64,000 nt of DNA from Clostridium sp. CAG:245 (lineage in GTDB: Bacteria > Bacillota > Clostridia > TANB77 > CAG-508). Numbering within the stretch: position 1 is the first letter of the stretch; each line of letters opens with the position of its first letter. This document shows, piece by piece, positions 8,411 to 17,288 of this stretch. The DNA lies in the NCBI GenBank assembly GCA_000435175.1, contig FR880046.1, positions 1 to 64,000 of the forward strand, written 5' to 3'. The translations under genes were made by a program, and so were the position numbers. The notes under the pieces are model-generated. The model was not told the DNA's origin. It saw nothing but the letters and a program-made list of their open reading frames with translations, and did not search any database.

Positions 8411-9781
8411 ATGACAAAACGGCAATGTGGAAGACTTTTAACTCCATTGGAATGGTTGGCAATAGGAATGATAACCCTTTTTGCCTTTTTGAAGGTACTG
8501 GAGTTTAGAGACACTCATTTCTTAAGAGGCACGTTTATTGGAGGCATAGATTGTTCGTACCTGACGGTTGATAGGGCATTAGAAAAAGTTCAACAGGAAG
8601 CAGGTGAATATACCAACAAACTTAATTTCATTGATGGAACTACGTATGAAGTAAAGAACAATGAAATTGGTTTTGTCGTTGAAGAGGGAAAATTTGAAGA
8701 TATTTTTGCTAAACAACATGAGGACAAAAATAATAACAGAGTGTATGGAGTAAATGATGTTGCTTCTCTTAATAAAGGACAGTTAGCGATGTATCTAGCC
8801 ACTATTCCTGAATTGCAACAAAAAAATATGGTTGAACCTAAAGATGCTCACATAACTTGGAATGGTAATAACTTTGACGTTGAAAAGGAGACTTTTGGTA
8901 ACGCAATCGACTTTAATGAAGCTTTAGACTTTGCCCTTCAGGAACTAAAAGGTGAAGAAGAAGGTGGAATTGACTTTTCTGAGGTGACTCGGTCAAACCC
9001 GAGTGTGACTGAAACAGATCTTACAGCAAGAGTCACGTATCTTAATAATTTTTTGAAAAACTGCATTAATATAACATTAAGTGATGGAACTGTTGTAACG
9101 CTTGATGCCAATACGATTAAATCGTGGATTGGACAAGATGAGCAGGGAAACTTTTCTATTAATGTTGATGAGGGTATTAAAAGTTTTGTTGAAGAATTGG
9201 CTACAAAAGTAAATAAGGTGAATGCAACAATTCAGTTTAAAGCTACAAATCGCACTGTGAACGTAAATGTACCCAAAAATCTAAGAGCTCAATTGAACAA
9301 AGAGAAGGAGATGGCAGAACTTAAAGATTTATTAGAACAAGCAAAAACCATAGACTGCAGTCCAGTTTATGAAGGGGAGTTGTTATCTGCCCATATGCCG
9401 AACCGTGTAGAAATCGATATTGTAAATCAACACGTTTGGATGTACAAAAATGATACACTCATTGCAAGTACCAATTGCGTTACAGGTAACGAAAGTGCAA
9501 GACATAGTACTCCTACAGGCGTATATAAACTGGCTGGAAAGCAAAGAGACCGGTACCTTAGAGGAAAAAATGATGACGGTACCAACTATTGTTCTTTCGT
9601 GAAATACTGGATGCCGTTTAATGGTGGAATTGGACTGCACGATGCATCGTGGCGTAGCAAATTTGGAGGAGAAATATATAAGAACAGTGGTTCGCATGGT
9701 TGTGTGAATCTTCCAAGAAGTGTTGCGGAAACTATTTATAACAATATTGATAAGTCCTATTTTATTGTCGTTTATAAGTAA
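8411..9781 (+). CDS. L,D-transpeptidase (YkuD) with peptidoglycan-binding region
   Basis: 456 residues from ATG 8411, which has AAGGAAGG just upstream; the in-frame ATG at 8366 lacks a ribosome site. One N-terminal membrane segment (about 11-31) is followed by a long extracellular region resembling PG_binding_4 domains and a C-terminal YkuD domain. The domain has GLHDASW and the catalytic motif SGSHGCVNLPR. The family makes 3-3 cross-links in peptidoglycan outside the membrane. Composition is unlike its neighbours: more G+C, mixed Arg codons and three in-frame CGG codons (TKRQ, VTRS, RDRY), all followed by C or T. With its own promoter and terminator it looks like an acquired cassette. Confidence 0.85.
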   Translation: MTKRQCGRLLTPLEWLAIGMITLFAFLKVLEFRDTHFLRGTFIGGIDCSYLTVDRALEKVQQEAGEYTNKLNFIDGTTYEVKNNEIGFVVEEGKFEDIFAKQHEDKNNNRVYGVNDVASLNKGQLAMYLATIPELQQKNMVEPKDAHITWNGNNFDVEKETFGNAIDFNEALDFALQELKGEEEGGIDFSEVTRSNPSVTETDLTARVTYLNNFLKNCINITLSDGTVVTLDANTIKSWIGQDEQGNFSINVDEGIKSFVEELATKVNKVNATIQFKATNRTVNVNVPKNLRAQLNKEKEMAELKDLLEQAKTIDCSPVYEGELLSAHMPNRVEIDIVNQHVWMYKNDTLIASTNCVTGNESARHSTPTGVYKLAGKQRDRYLRGKNDDGTNYCSFVKYWMPFNGGIGLHDASWRSKFGGEIYKNSGSHGCVNLPRSVAETIYNNIDKSYFIVVYK

Positions 9782-9794
9782 CTAGAAACTTTAC

Positions 9795-9826
9795 AACGAG
9801 ACGAACTCATTGAGTTTCGTCTCGTT
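9795..9826 (+). terminator. Hairpin terminator after the L,D-transpeptidase
   Basis: AACGAGACGAA pairs with TTCGTCTCGTT around a short loop, followed by an AT-rich stretch. Confidence 0.75.
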
Positions 9827-9832
9827 AATTTA

Positions 9833-9925
9833 GTACACCCGGCATGGGTAACAACTTGAGGTGAAAGTCCTTTACAGTGCTTGATAGTGGCAAACTGTTA
9901 GCAAATGACCAATGCTGTCAACTTA
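9833..9925 (+). mobile_element. Possible 5' fragment of a group II intron RNA
   Basis: The stretch begins GTACACCCGGCATGGG and continues GAGGTGAAAGTCC and GTGGCAAACTGTTAGC, which I recognise as like the first part of domain I of bacterial group II introns (GTGCG-type 5' end). It begins a few bases after a terminator hairpin, the usual insertion place of group IIC introns. No reverse transcriptase or domain V is seen before prmC, so it would be a relic. Recognition is from memory of the family and is not certain. Confidence 0.4.
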
Positions 9926-10075
9926 AAGATATTTTATGTGTTTGTAATCAACATAATTTTTTAAGCTGATAGCTTTATTTTATTTTTAATGCATAAAAAG
10001 TAATTACTATTACAAATATTGCAATTGCTACATGGAAATAGTATAATATTTGCATATTGTTGAAGAGGTTTTAGT

Positions 10076-10933
10076 ATGAAAATAAAGGAAGTAATTGAAG
10101 AAGGAAAAAATGTATTAAGCAAAAATAATATAGAAGATAATGTAATAATAACAAGAGAATTACTAGCTTTTGTATTAGGCGTAGAAAAACAATATTTGGT
10201 AATTCATTTGGCTGATGAGCTTAATGCAGAAGATTATATAAAATTTAAAGAAAATATAAATAAGTTAATTAATGGTAAGCCATTACAATATATAACTAAC
10301 AACCAAGAGTTTATGGGATTGAATTTTTTTGTAAACGAGAATGTGCTTATTCCACAGCCAGATACGGAAATTATTGTTGAAGAAACCTTGAAAAAATGCA
10401 AAGAGTTACTTCTAAAAAATGGCAAAATAAGAATATTAGACTTGTGTACTGGTAGTGGGGCTATTGCAGTTTTTCTTTCAAACTTTCTCGGAGATGAGGC
10501 TGAAGTTTTTGCAAGTGATATTAGTACTAAAGCACTAGAGGTTGCTAAATATAATAATGGGAAAAATAACACAAATGTAAGATTCATCGAATCAAATTTA
10601 TTTGAAAACATACAGGAGCAAAAGTTTGATATTATTGTCTCGAATCCACCATACATAAGGAGTGATGTGATAAATAAATTATCAAAACAAGTTCAAAATG
10701 AGCCACATTTGGCACTAGATGGCGGAGAAGATGGATTAAAATTTTATAAAAAAATTATAGAGCAGTCGTGCAATTACATAGAAAATGGATATTTAATATT
10801 AGAAATTGGATATGACCAAAAAGAAGATGTGGAAAATCTGCTTAAAGAAAACAAGAATTATTCAGAAATAAAAACTATACAAGACTTATCCGGAAATGAT
10901 AGATGTGTAATTGCAAAAGTAGGCAAAATTTAG
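10076..10933 (+). CDS. prmC: Release-factor glutamine N5-methyltransferase PrmC/HemK
   Basis: 285 residues: an N-terminal helical domain, SAM motif LDLCTGSGAIA at about 121-131, and the diagnostic NPPY at 190-193. PrmC methylates the glutamine of the GGQ loop of RF1 and RF2, so it acts on translation termination. Length is typical. It is not next to prfA here; whiA and hemW follow. Upstream is the possible intron relic and an AT-rich leader. Confidence 0.92.
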   Translation: MKIKEVIEEGKNVLSKNNIEDNVIITRELLAFVLGVEKQYLVIHLADELNAEDYIKFKENINKLINGKPLQYITNNQEFMGLNFFVNENVLIPQPDTEIIVEETLKKCKELLLKNGKIRILDLCTGSGAIAVFLSNFLGDEAEVFASDISTKALEVAKYNNGKNNTNVRFIESNLFENIQEQKFDIIVSNPPYIRSDVINKLSKQVQNEPHLALDGGEDGLKFYKKIIEQSCNYIENGYLILEIGYDQKEDVENLLKENKNYSEIKTIQDLSGNDRCVIAKVGKI

Positions 10934-11074
10934 AAATATTAAATTGCAAGACTATTTGTTTTATGATATTTGTAATAAAAATACAGTGTTACTATTTTAT
11001 ATTAAAAAGCAAGTAACATAGTAGATTAAGCTATAATTATAATATGTGTAGTTTATATTAAGGAAGTGATAGAA

Positions 11075-11905
11075 ATGTCTTTTTCATCAGATTTGAAAAT
11101 GGAACTAAGTCAAATAAATAATTTGAAGAATAAACAAGAAGTTTATGCAGAATTTCTTGGTTATTTGGCGTCTAATAATATAGATGTGAAAGGTAGAAAT
11201 GTAAAGTTTTCAACTGAAAGTGAGTACAACATAAATAGGTTTTCTAAGCTATTGAATAACTTAGAAATTAAAGACTATAAGATAAATATAACTGGCAAAA
11301 CATACAGTATTACATATAAGTGTGATGAAATCCCAGTTTTAGAAGATGCAGAGAATTATTTACAACAAGATAACTTGAAAAAAGCATATATAAGGGGAAA
11401 CTTCTTGGGTGCAGGTTCAATAAACAACCCAAGGAATAAATACCATTTGGAAATAATTTTTAAAGATAAAGAATGTGCGGAATTTACATTAAAATTATTA
11501 AATGAATATTCTATTGGGGCTAAAATTTTAGAAAAAACAGTTTATCTAAAAGATGGAGAAGAAATATCTAAAATGTTAGCTTTAGTGGGTGGTCATTCTA
11601 CTGTGTTAAAGTTTGAAGAAATTCGTGTGCTTAGAGAGATGAAAAACAATGTAAACAGAATTGTAAATTGTGAGACGGCAAACCTTAATAAGACTATAAA
11701 TGCAGCTGTTAAGCAGGCTGAACTTATAAAAAAATTGAAGAAGTCTGGTAAGTTTAATAATCTGCCAGAAGATTTAAAAGAAATTGCAAATTTAAGAGAA
11801 GAAAATCCGGAAGCAACATTAGAGCAGTTAGGAGCAATGCTAAAAAATCCAATTGGGAAGTCTAGTGTTAGCCATAGATTCAAGAAAATAGAGGAGTATC
11901 TGTAG
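11075..11905 (+). CDS. whiA: DNA-binding protein WhiA
   Basis: 276 residues from ATG 11075, chosen because AAGGAAG lies 8 bases upstream; a GTG at 11066 is in frame but overlaps that site. The N-terminal half is LAGLIDADG-homing-endonuclease-like and the C-terminus carries the WhiA helix-turn-helix, with LEQLGAMLKNPIGKSSVSH. In sporulating Gram-positives WhiA affects division and development. In most Firmicutes it lies with rapZ and yvcK; here yvcK is at 32.8 kb, so the cluster is split. hemW follows after 6 bp. Confidence 0.93.
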   Translation: MSFSSDLKMELSQINNLKNKQEVYAEFLGYLASNNIDVKGRNVKFSTESEYNINRFSKLLNNLEIKDYKINITGKTYSITYKCDEIPVLEDAENYLQQDNLKKAYIRGNFLGAGSINNPRNKYHLEIIFKDKECAEFTLKLLNEYSIGAKILEKTVYLKDGEEISKMLALVGGHSTVLKFEEIRVLREMKNNVNRIVNCETANLNKTINAAVKQAELIKKLKKSGKFNNLPEDLKEIANLREENPEATLEQLGAMLKNPIGKSSVSHRFKKIEEYL

Positions 11906-11911
11906 AAATAA

Positions 11912-13084
11912 ATGGAAGAAAAAGAGATAGGATTATACATACACATGCCATTTTGCAAGCAAAAATGCTATTATTGCGATTTTGTTTCGTATCCGAATAG
12001 GTATGAAATGGTGGAAAGATACATTAAATGTTTAAAGAGTGAAATTGCACAATATGCTAACGAAAATAGAATTATGCACGAGCATGGATTAGAACCAAAG
12101 TTTATAATAAAAACAATTTACATAGGAGGTGGCACGCCATCTTCTATTGATGAATTGTATATTTTGAATGTGATGGAGACTATAAAAGCTAATTTTGAAA
12201 TTGATGAAGAGGCTGAGATTACTATTGAAGTAAACCCTGGCACTGCTAGTAAGGAAAAGCTAAAAACATATAAAGAAGCGGGAATAAACAGAATAAGCAT
12301 TGGTTTGCAAGCAGTTCAAGATAGATTGCTTAAAAGCATTGGCAGAATTCATAATTATAGTGATTTTGAAAATACCTTCGAATGGGCGAGAGAGGCAGGA
12401 TTTGATAATATAAATGTGGATTTGATGTTGGCTCTTCCAAACCAAACTCTTGATGATTTAAAGGAAAGTGTAAAGACAATAGCAAATTTAAAACCAGAGC
12501 ATATTTCTGTGTATTCTTTGATAGTTGAAGAAAATACAAAGATGGAAAAAATGGTACAAGATGGAACGACAATTTTACCAACAGATGAAGAAGAGCGAGC
12601 AATGTATTGGTTTGTAAAAGATTATTTGGAAAAACATAAATACAAACACTATGAAATATCTAACTTTGCAAAGCCGGGGTTTGAATCAAAACACAATACA
12701 GATTGTTGGAAACAAAAAGAATATATTGGAATTGGAGCTGCAGCATGCTCTTTTATGGACAACAAAAGGTATTCTAATATAGAAAGTCTTGAGCAATATA
12801 TTAAGAATATAGAAAATGGCAATCCAAATAGAAATTTGGTGTTAAACGAAACCTTAAATGAAGAAGATAAGATGAATGAATTTATGATGCTTGGACTTCG
12901 AAAAATAGACGGAGTAAATATAGGGGATTTTAAGAAAATTTTTGGAGTAAATCCAATTATGAAATATTGTAAAACATTAGATAAACTTACTCATGAAGAT
13001 TTAATACAAGTTGATGAAAATAGCATAAAATTGAGTAAAAAAGGCATTGATTTAGCAAACTTAGTATGGGAAGAATTTGTGTAA
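11912..13084 (+). CDS. hemW: Radical SAM heme chaperone HemW
   Basis: 390 residues. The radical SAM motif is C15-K-Q-K-C19-Y-Y-C22, with GGGTP at about residue 71 and a HemW-type C-terminal region. HemW is related to HemN but acts as a heme-binding chaperone rather than an oxidase. It is often annotated as coproporphyrinogen oxidase. It starts 6 bp after whiA, so the two are probably one transcript. Confidence 0.9.
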   Translation: MEEKEIGLYIHMPFCKQKCYYCDFVSYPNRYEMVERYIKCLKSEIAQYANENRIMHEHGLEPKFIIKTIYIGGGTPSSIDELYILNVMETIKANFEIDEEAEITIEVNPGTASKEKLKTYKEAGINRISIGLQAVQDRLLKSIGRIHNYSDFENTFEWAREAGFDNINVDLMLALPNQTLDDLKESVKTIANLKPEHISVYSLIVEENTKMEKMVQDGTTILPTDEEERAMYWFVKDYLEKHKYKHYEISNFAKPGFESKHNTDCWKQKEYIGIGAAACSFMDNKRYSNIESLEQYIKNIENGNPNRNLVLNETLNEEDKMNEFMMLGLRKIDGVNIGDFKKIFGVNPIMKYCKTLDKLTHEDLIQVDENSIKLSKKGIDLANLVWEEFV

Positions 13085-13333
13085 AATTTCTGCAAGGACA
13101 AATGCAAAAATATAAATTTTAAACACTGATAAATTGGCAAAAATTGTGAATTTGTTGTAAAACATGCTTAAATGATTATACACAAGAAATACACAGAAAA
13201 ATATGATTTTTCAGAATAGACAAATGAAAAAAATTGTGATATTATTAGCCCGATAAAATATAATTATATTTAGTCAGCATATTATAAAAATTAAGTCAAG
13301 ATTGGCTTAATTTGAAACCTAAAGAGGTATAAA

Positions 13334-14656
13334 ATGAATTTTAAATTAGAGGAACTTACAAAAGACAATGAAGCACAATATTTAGAACAGGTTGCTAATT
13401 TAGAACAAGTGGTTATGGAAAACATGGAGGCAAGAGGCCAAAGCGGTCAGCTTTTTCCAACAGGCAGAGAGGATATTTCTGCATATGCACATTCTAAAGA
13501 AAATTCGGTTTTTGTTGCAGTTGATGAAAATGGCAAGGTTATTGCTGCAACATATATTACACAAGGGCAACAACCGTTTACGTACAATGATATAACAAAA
13601 TATTTCAAATATGGAGATGATTATAATCAATACGTAAAAAACAAGTACAAAACCTTGCAAGATTATAGAAAAGACATGTTAAGTATTTATAAGCTGAAAG
13701 TACAGGCTTTTAAATATGCTAAAGCAAAAATTTTAGCAGAGTTTCCACAATATGGAGAAAATATTATCGAGTTTTTGAAACATGAAGTAGATGAAGAAAA
13801 CAATCATTTTCACGAAAAGAGTGTACTTAGAGAATTACTAAATAAGTACATGTCAGAATACATGCAAGCACAGGAACAAAAGCATCCAGGATTAATGGAA
13901 AGATATGAGATGTTTTACTGGATTACTGCTGATGATATTGCAAAAGAGTTTGGAAAACAGGACGTAGAACCAAATGATGTTGAAGCAAGAGAGCTAGAAA
14001 CGATAATAGGGCAAGAAAAAGCAGAACTAGAGTATAAAAAAATATTACATAAAGGGCCATTAGTAATACACGAAAAACCAGAATTTAATGTAAAAAAATA
14101 TTATACGGCAAAACCATCTAACTCAATAGAATTAGACACATACATAACAGACCCACGAGATAGAAGGTCGGGGCTTGCAAGAATTTTATTATTAGAAGGT
14201 ATTACAAAACATATGGAACAATTCTTTGAAAATGAGAGTGAACGAGAAATATTTTTATGCTCAACATTGCACAGAGATAATCTTTCGTCAAAATATGTAT
14301 CTGAATTTTTTGGTTTAACAGACAGCTTATATGTAAAAAGAAGAGATGGCAGAGATAGAGAGGTTCACATTTGTAGAGTAGAAAGAGATGAGTATAAAAA
14401 ATATTTAGACCATATAAAAAAGAAAGTTGCAATATTGTATGGATATAATCCAGAAGGTATAGCAATACCTGCTAGTGAAGAAATTGAAATATTAAAGGAA
14501 CAACTAGGGTATGAACAACGTGAAATATCAAGGCTAAAAAGAGCTAGAACAGCTCAGACGTATAATGGAAAGATAAATTTTAAACAAAGAAAAATAGAAA
14601 AAATTATTTCACTTAATGAGAGAATAAAAGAGCTACAAGAAGAAGTTGAAAAATAA
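13334..14656 (+). CDS. GNAT-like acetyltransferase with C-terminal coiled coil
   Basis: 440 residues, not a family I can name. A GNAT-type strand SVFVAVDENGKVIAATYIT lies at about 56-74. DPRDRRSGLARILLLEGI near 275-292 resembles the acetyl-CoA pyrophosphate loop (R-R-S-G-L-A). The last about 50 residues are charged and helical. The start has GAGGT upstream. It is the first gene of a compact operon with an M23-like gene (12-bp gap) and an HD-domain gene (9-bp gap). The substrate is unknown, and the acetyltransferase call rests on these two motifs only. Confidence 0.55.
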   Translation: MNFKLEELTKDNEAQYLEQVANLEQVVMENMEARGQSGQLFPTGREDISAYAHSKENSVFVAVDENGKVIAATYITQGQQPFTYNDITKYFKYGDDYNQYVKNKYKTLQDYRKDMLSIYKLKVQAFKYAKAKILAEFPQYGENIIEFLKHEVDEENNHFHEKSVLRELLNKYMSEYMQAQEQKHPGLMERYEMFYWITADDIAKEFGKQDVEPNDVEARELETIIGQEKAELEYKKILHKGPLVIHEKPEFNVKKYYTAKPSNSIELDTYITDPRDRRSGLARILLLEGITKHMEQFFENESEREIFLCSTLHRDNLSSKYVSEFFGLTDSLYVKRRDGRDREVHICRVERDEYKKYLDHIKKKVAILYGYNPEGIAIPASEEIEILKEQLGYEQREISRLKRARTAQTYNGKINFKQRKIEKIISLNERIKELQEEVEK

Positions 14657-14668
14657 GGAGGAAAAATT

Positions 14669-15265
14669 ATGGAACAAGAATATTCATGGCCAATAGAGCC
14701 AAAGTATAAAGTAACAGAACATGATAAATATGGTATTAGAAAGAATCATTACGTTTTATTCAAACAAAGAGCACATTCTGGGTTTGACATAACAGCAGAC
14801 ATTGGAACAGAAGTGCATCCAATAGCGGATGGAACGGTATTGCTTGCAGAATTTGATGGTACTACAACAGAAGGATTTGATGCCTTCAACGATGGTTATG
14901 GCAATAAAGTAGAAATACTAAATAATGATGGTAGAAGAGTAGTGTATGGACATTTGAGAGAGTCATATGTTAAGCCAGGAGACAAGGTTACACGTGATAT
15001 GGTAATAGGTATAACTGGTTGTAGTGGAGGCTCAAGAGTGCCACACTTACATGTAGAAGTTAGAAAGTCTAACACAGAAGAAACGGGATTAGATTACACG
15101 ATAGACCCATTAACAGTATTACCCAAAAAAGATTTGGGCAAATTAACAAAAGAATTTACTCAAGAGCCATATGCAACATTATGGAGAAAAATGGCATCAA
15201 ATGAGCCATGGAGCTTTGAAAAGACGGATATACCATATTGCGAAGACAAAGAATTTATTAGATAG
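14669..15265 (+). CDS. M23 (LytM) peptidase-like protein without signal sequence
   Basis: 198 residues. The M23 zinc and catalytic residues are present: H36-S-G-F-D40, YGH at H95, and H126-L-H128. The family cuts cross-bridges in peptidoglycan, but this protein begins directly with the catalytic fold and has no signal peptide or membrane segment. It may act inside the cell, be released by lysis, or reach the wall by another route. It lies between the GNAT-like and HD-domain genes in one operon. Confidence 0.8.
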   Translation: MEQEYSWPIEPKYKVTEHDKYGIRKNHYVLFKQRAHSGFDITADIGTEVHPIADGTVLLAEFDGTTTEGFDAFNDGYGNKVEILNNDGRRVVYGHLRESYVKPGDKVTRDMVIGITGCSGGSRVPHLHVEVRKSNTEETGLDYTIDPLTVLPKKDLGKLTKEFTQEPYATLWRKMASNEPWSFEKTDIPYCEDKEFIR

Positions 15266-15274
15266 GAGAGCATT

Positions 15275-15823
15275 ATGAAAGAGGAATTTATTGAATTATT
15301 AAGATCAACTAAAAGAGAAGGAATAGAGAATTTACTAAACTTCTTAGAAAAATCAGATTTTTATACAGCACCAGCGAGTACAAGATTTCATGGAAATTAT
15401 GAGGGTGGACTTTTAGAACATAGCATGAAAGTATATGAAATATTTAAAGAAAAAATAAAGGCGAGTGGTTTATCAACTCCAGAAGATACAGTTATAATTG
15501 CTCCACTTTTACACGACATTTGTAAAACTAATTACTACAAAGTAGATTATAGAAATGCAAAAAATGCAAGAGGAGAATGGGAGAAAGTTCCATATTATGC
15601 TGTTGAAGATACAATACCATATGGGCATGGTGAAAAATCTGTAATGATGATTACAGAATACATGAAATTGACTAATGAAGAAAAATATGCGATTCGTTGG
15701 CATATGGGCTTTACAGAGCCAAAGGAATTGTACGGAACAATTGGAGAAGCATATAAAAAATATCCAATAGCATTATTATTAAATGAAGCAGATTTAGAAG
15801 CAACATATTTTTATAATATATAG
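15275..15823 (+). CDS. HD-domain phosphohydrolase
   Basis: 182 residues. H49, the HD pair H80-D81 (APLLHDICK) and later histidines in YGHGEKS and RWHMG fit the HD superfamily of metal-dependent phosphohydrolases. GGLLEHSMKV resembles the family also seen in phage and mobile-element proteins. The substrate (nucleotide or cyclic nucleotide) cannot be told. It is the last gene of the GNAT/M23/HD operon, and a hairpin terminator follows within 10 bp. Confidence 0.75.
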   Translation: MKEEFIELLRSTKREGIENLLNFLEKSDFYTAPASTRFHGNYEGGLLEHSMKVYEIFKEKIKASGLSTPEDTVIIAPLLHDICKTNYYKVDYRNAKNARGEWEKVPYYAVEDTIPYGHGEKSVMMITEYMKLTNEEKYAIRWHMGFTEPKELYGTIGEAYKKYPIALLLNEADLEATYFYNI

Positions 15824-15829
15824 ATATAT

Positions 15830-15870
15830 AAAGAGTTTCAGCAGAGTATTTTTGTTGAAGCTCTCTTTTT
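15830..15870 (+). terminator. Terminator of the GNAT/M23/HD operon
   Basis: AAAGAG-TTTCA pairs with TGAA-CTCTC across a loop, followed by TTTTT. Confidence 0.7.
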
Positions 15871-15916
15871 ATGCATAATATAAGAATTTTTTTACAAAAT
15901 AATATTGGTGATTTTT

Positions 15917-16171
15917 ATGAGAATTTCATGGTTAAAATTAGATAATGATAATAAAAGCTTTAAAATTCCAACAAATTTTGGAATGGATGTGTTTTCTGTT
16001 AATAGTACAGAAAATGTTGATAATAAAATAGATGAATTAATAGGAAAAAACTACAATACAATAATAGTATCAAATGATGTGGCAGGGCTTTCGGAGAAAA
16101 TTAATAAAGAGTATTTGTATAGCAAAAATGTGAATATTGTAATAAGTAGAGATAGGGATATTAATAAATGA
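15917..16171 (+). CDS. Small protein, possibly V-ATPase subunit F-like fold
   Basis: 84 residues from ATG 15917; upstream TTG (15905) and GTG (15908) codons are in frame, but the ATG start begins a normal beta strand. The pattern of a central NYNTIIVSNDVAGLSEKI followed by a strand NVNIVIS recalls the F subunit of V/A-type ATPases, but no other ATPase subunit is nearby. It lies before the yyaC-like gene in a sporulation-rich stretch. Function unknown. Confidence 0.5.
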   Translation: MRISWLKLDNDNKSFKIPTNFGMDVFSVNSTENVDNKIDELIGKNYNTIIVSNDVAGLSEKINKEYLYSKNVNIVISRDRDINK

Positions 16172-16263
16172 AATGCTATTACAGCCTATAAATTCATTGA
16201 GTACAAATGAGCAAAAAGACTCATGAAACATAATGTAAGTGAAATTAAAAGTACAGAAATTTT

Positions 16264-16740
16264 ATGGAGGTAATTTTGGAAGAGATTCTCATTTTATGTA
16301 TTGGAGATAGCAAATTAATAGGTGATAGTCTAGGACCATTAATAGGTTCTTTTTTGGAAAGAAATAAATCTGATATTGGAAATAATGTAAAAGTATTGGG
16401 AACACTAGAAAAGCCGATAGGATATAACGATTTAATAGAAATTGCAAAACATATAAATTACAACAAAGAATATTATACAACAATAATTACAATAGATTCA
16501 GCACTTGGAAGCAATCAAAATATTGGAAAAATATTAATAGATAATACAACATTATGTGCTGGAAGTGGTGTAAATACAGGAGAAAAATTAATAGGAGATA
16601 TATCAATAAGAGGTATTGTTGGAAAAAACTATGATGATATAAAACAAAATATACAAGAACTTGAAAATGTTTCGACGAATCTTGTAGAAAATATGGCATG
16701 CAAGATTATTTTTAAAATTTTGAATTTGTTTAAAGTATAA
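16264..16740 (+). CDS. yyaC: Spore protease YyaC family
   Basis: About 154-158 residues. CIGDSKLIGDSLGPLIG, the GTLEKPIGY segment, TIDSALG and AGSGVNTGEKLIGDISIRG follow the YyaC family, related in fold to germination protease. Its role in sporulation is known only by association. The start is ambiguous: ATG 16264 or TTG 16276. The GGAGG at 16266-16270 overlaps the first and is well placed for the second. The neighbours are small membrane genes and spoIVFA-spoIVFB. Confidence 0.8.
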   Translation: MEVILEEILILCIGDSKLIGDSLGPLIGSFLERNKSDIGNNVKVLGTLEKPIGYNDLIEIAKHINYNKEYYTTIITIDSALGSNQNIGKILIDNTTLCAGSGVNTGEKLIGDISIRGIVGKNYDDIKQNIQELENVSTNLVENMACKIIFKILNLFKV

Positions 16741-16790
16741 AAAAAACTGATTATGGCAATAATTCCTATATAAAATATAGGAGGTACATA

Positions 16791-17204
16791 ATGAGTAAAG
16801 AAAATACTAGAAATGTAATTATATTAAAAAATCTTCCTTCTAACTTGATAGCCGAGGCTATATTAGTTGTAAAAGATAAAAAGCAGGTAGCAGATTACAT
16901 GAAAGAATCTGAGTTTGGTGCCAATAAAGATGTTTCTAATTGTAAAACTGGTAATAACGGTATAATTTATGGAGATATGAAAACAGAGTCATTAAAGAAA
17001 ATTGAAAATGTGAAAAAGGAAGACAGAAAATATGTGATAAAAGAAGCGGAAATTGTAGTCTCAAATTATATAAAAAGAATAGAAGATAATTTGGCAGATA
17101 GAAAAATAGATAGATTAAAAAAATCGTATAAAAAGACAAAAAAATTAAATGTTTTTCTTGCAATGACGACTATAATAAGTATATTACTTGCTATATTTAT
17201 TTGA
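16791..17204 (+). CDS. Tail-anchored small protein of unknown function
   Basis: 137 residues with a strong AGGAGG site. A soluble charged N-terminal part is followed by a single C-terminal hydrophobic segment, FLAMTTIISILLAIFI, ending the protein. This is the layout of a tail-anchored membrane protein. No family recognised. It lies between yyaC and spoIVFA, so a sporulation role is possible but only by position. Confidence 0.7.
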   Translation: MSKENTRNVIILKNLPSNLIAEAILVVKDKKQVADYMKESEFGANKDVSNCKTGNNGIIYGDMKTESLKKIENVKKEDRKYVIKEAEIVVSNYIKRIEDNLADRKIDRLKKSYKKTKKLNVFLAMTTIISILLAIFI

Positions 17205-17288
17205 AAGAAATAATGTAAACGAATAAAACCTTGACCTTTGGAATATAAATCTATAAAAAGATAAACACAAAGGAAGAGGTGTTTTTTT

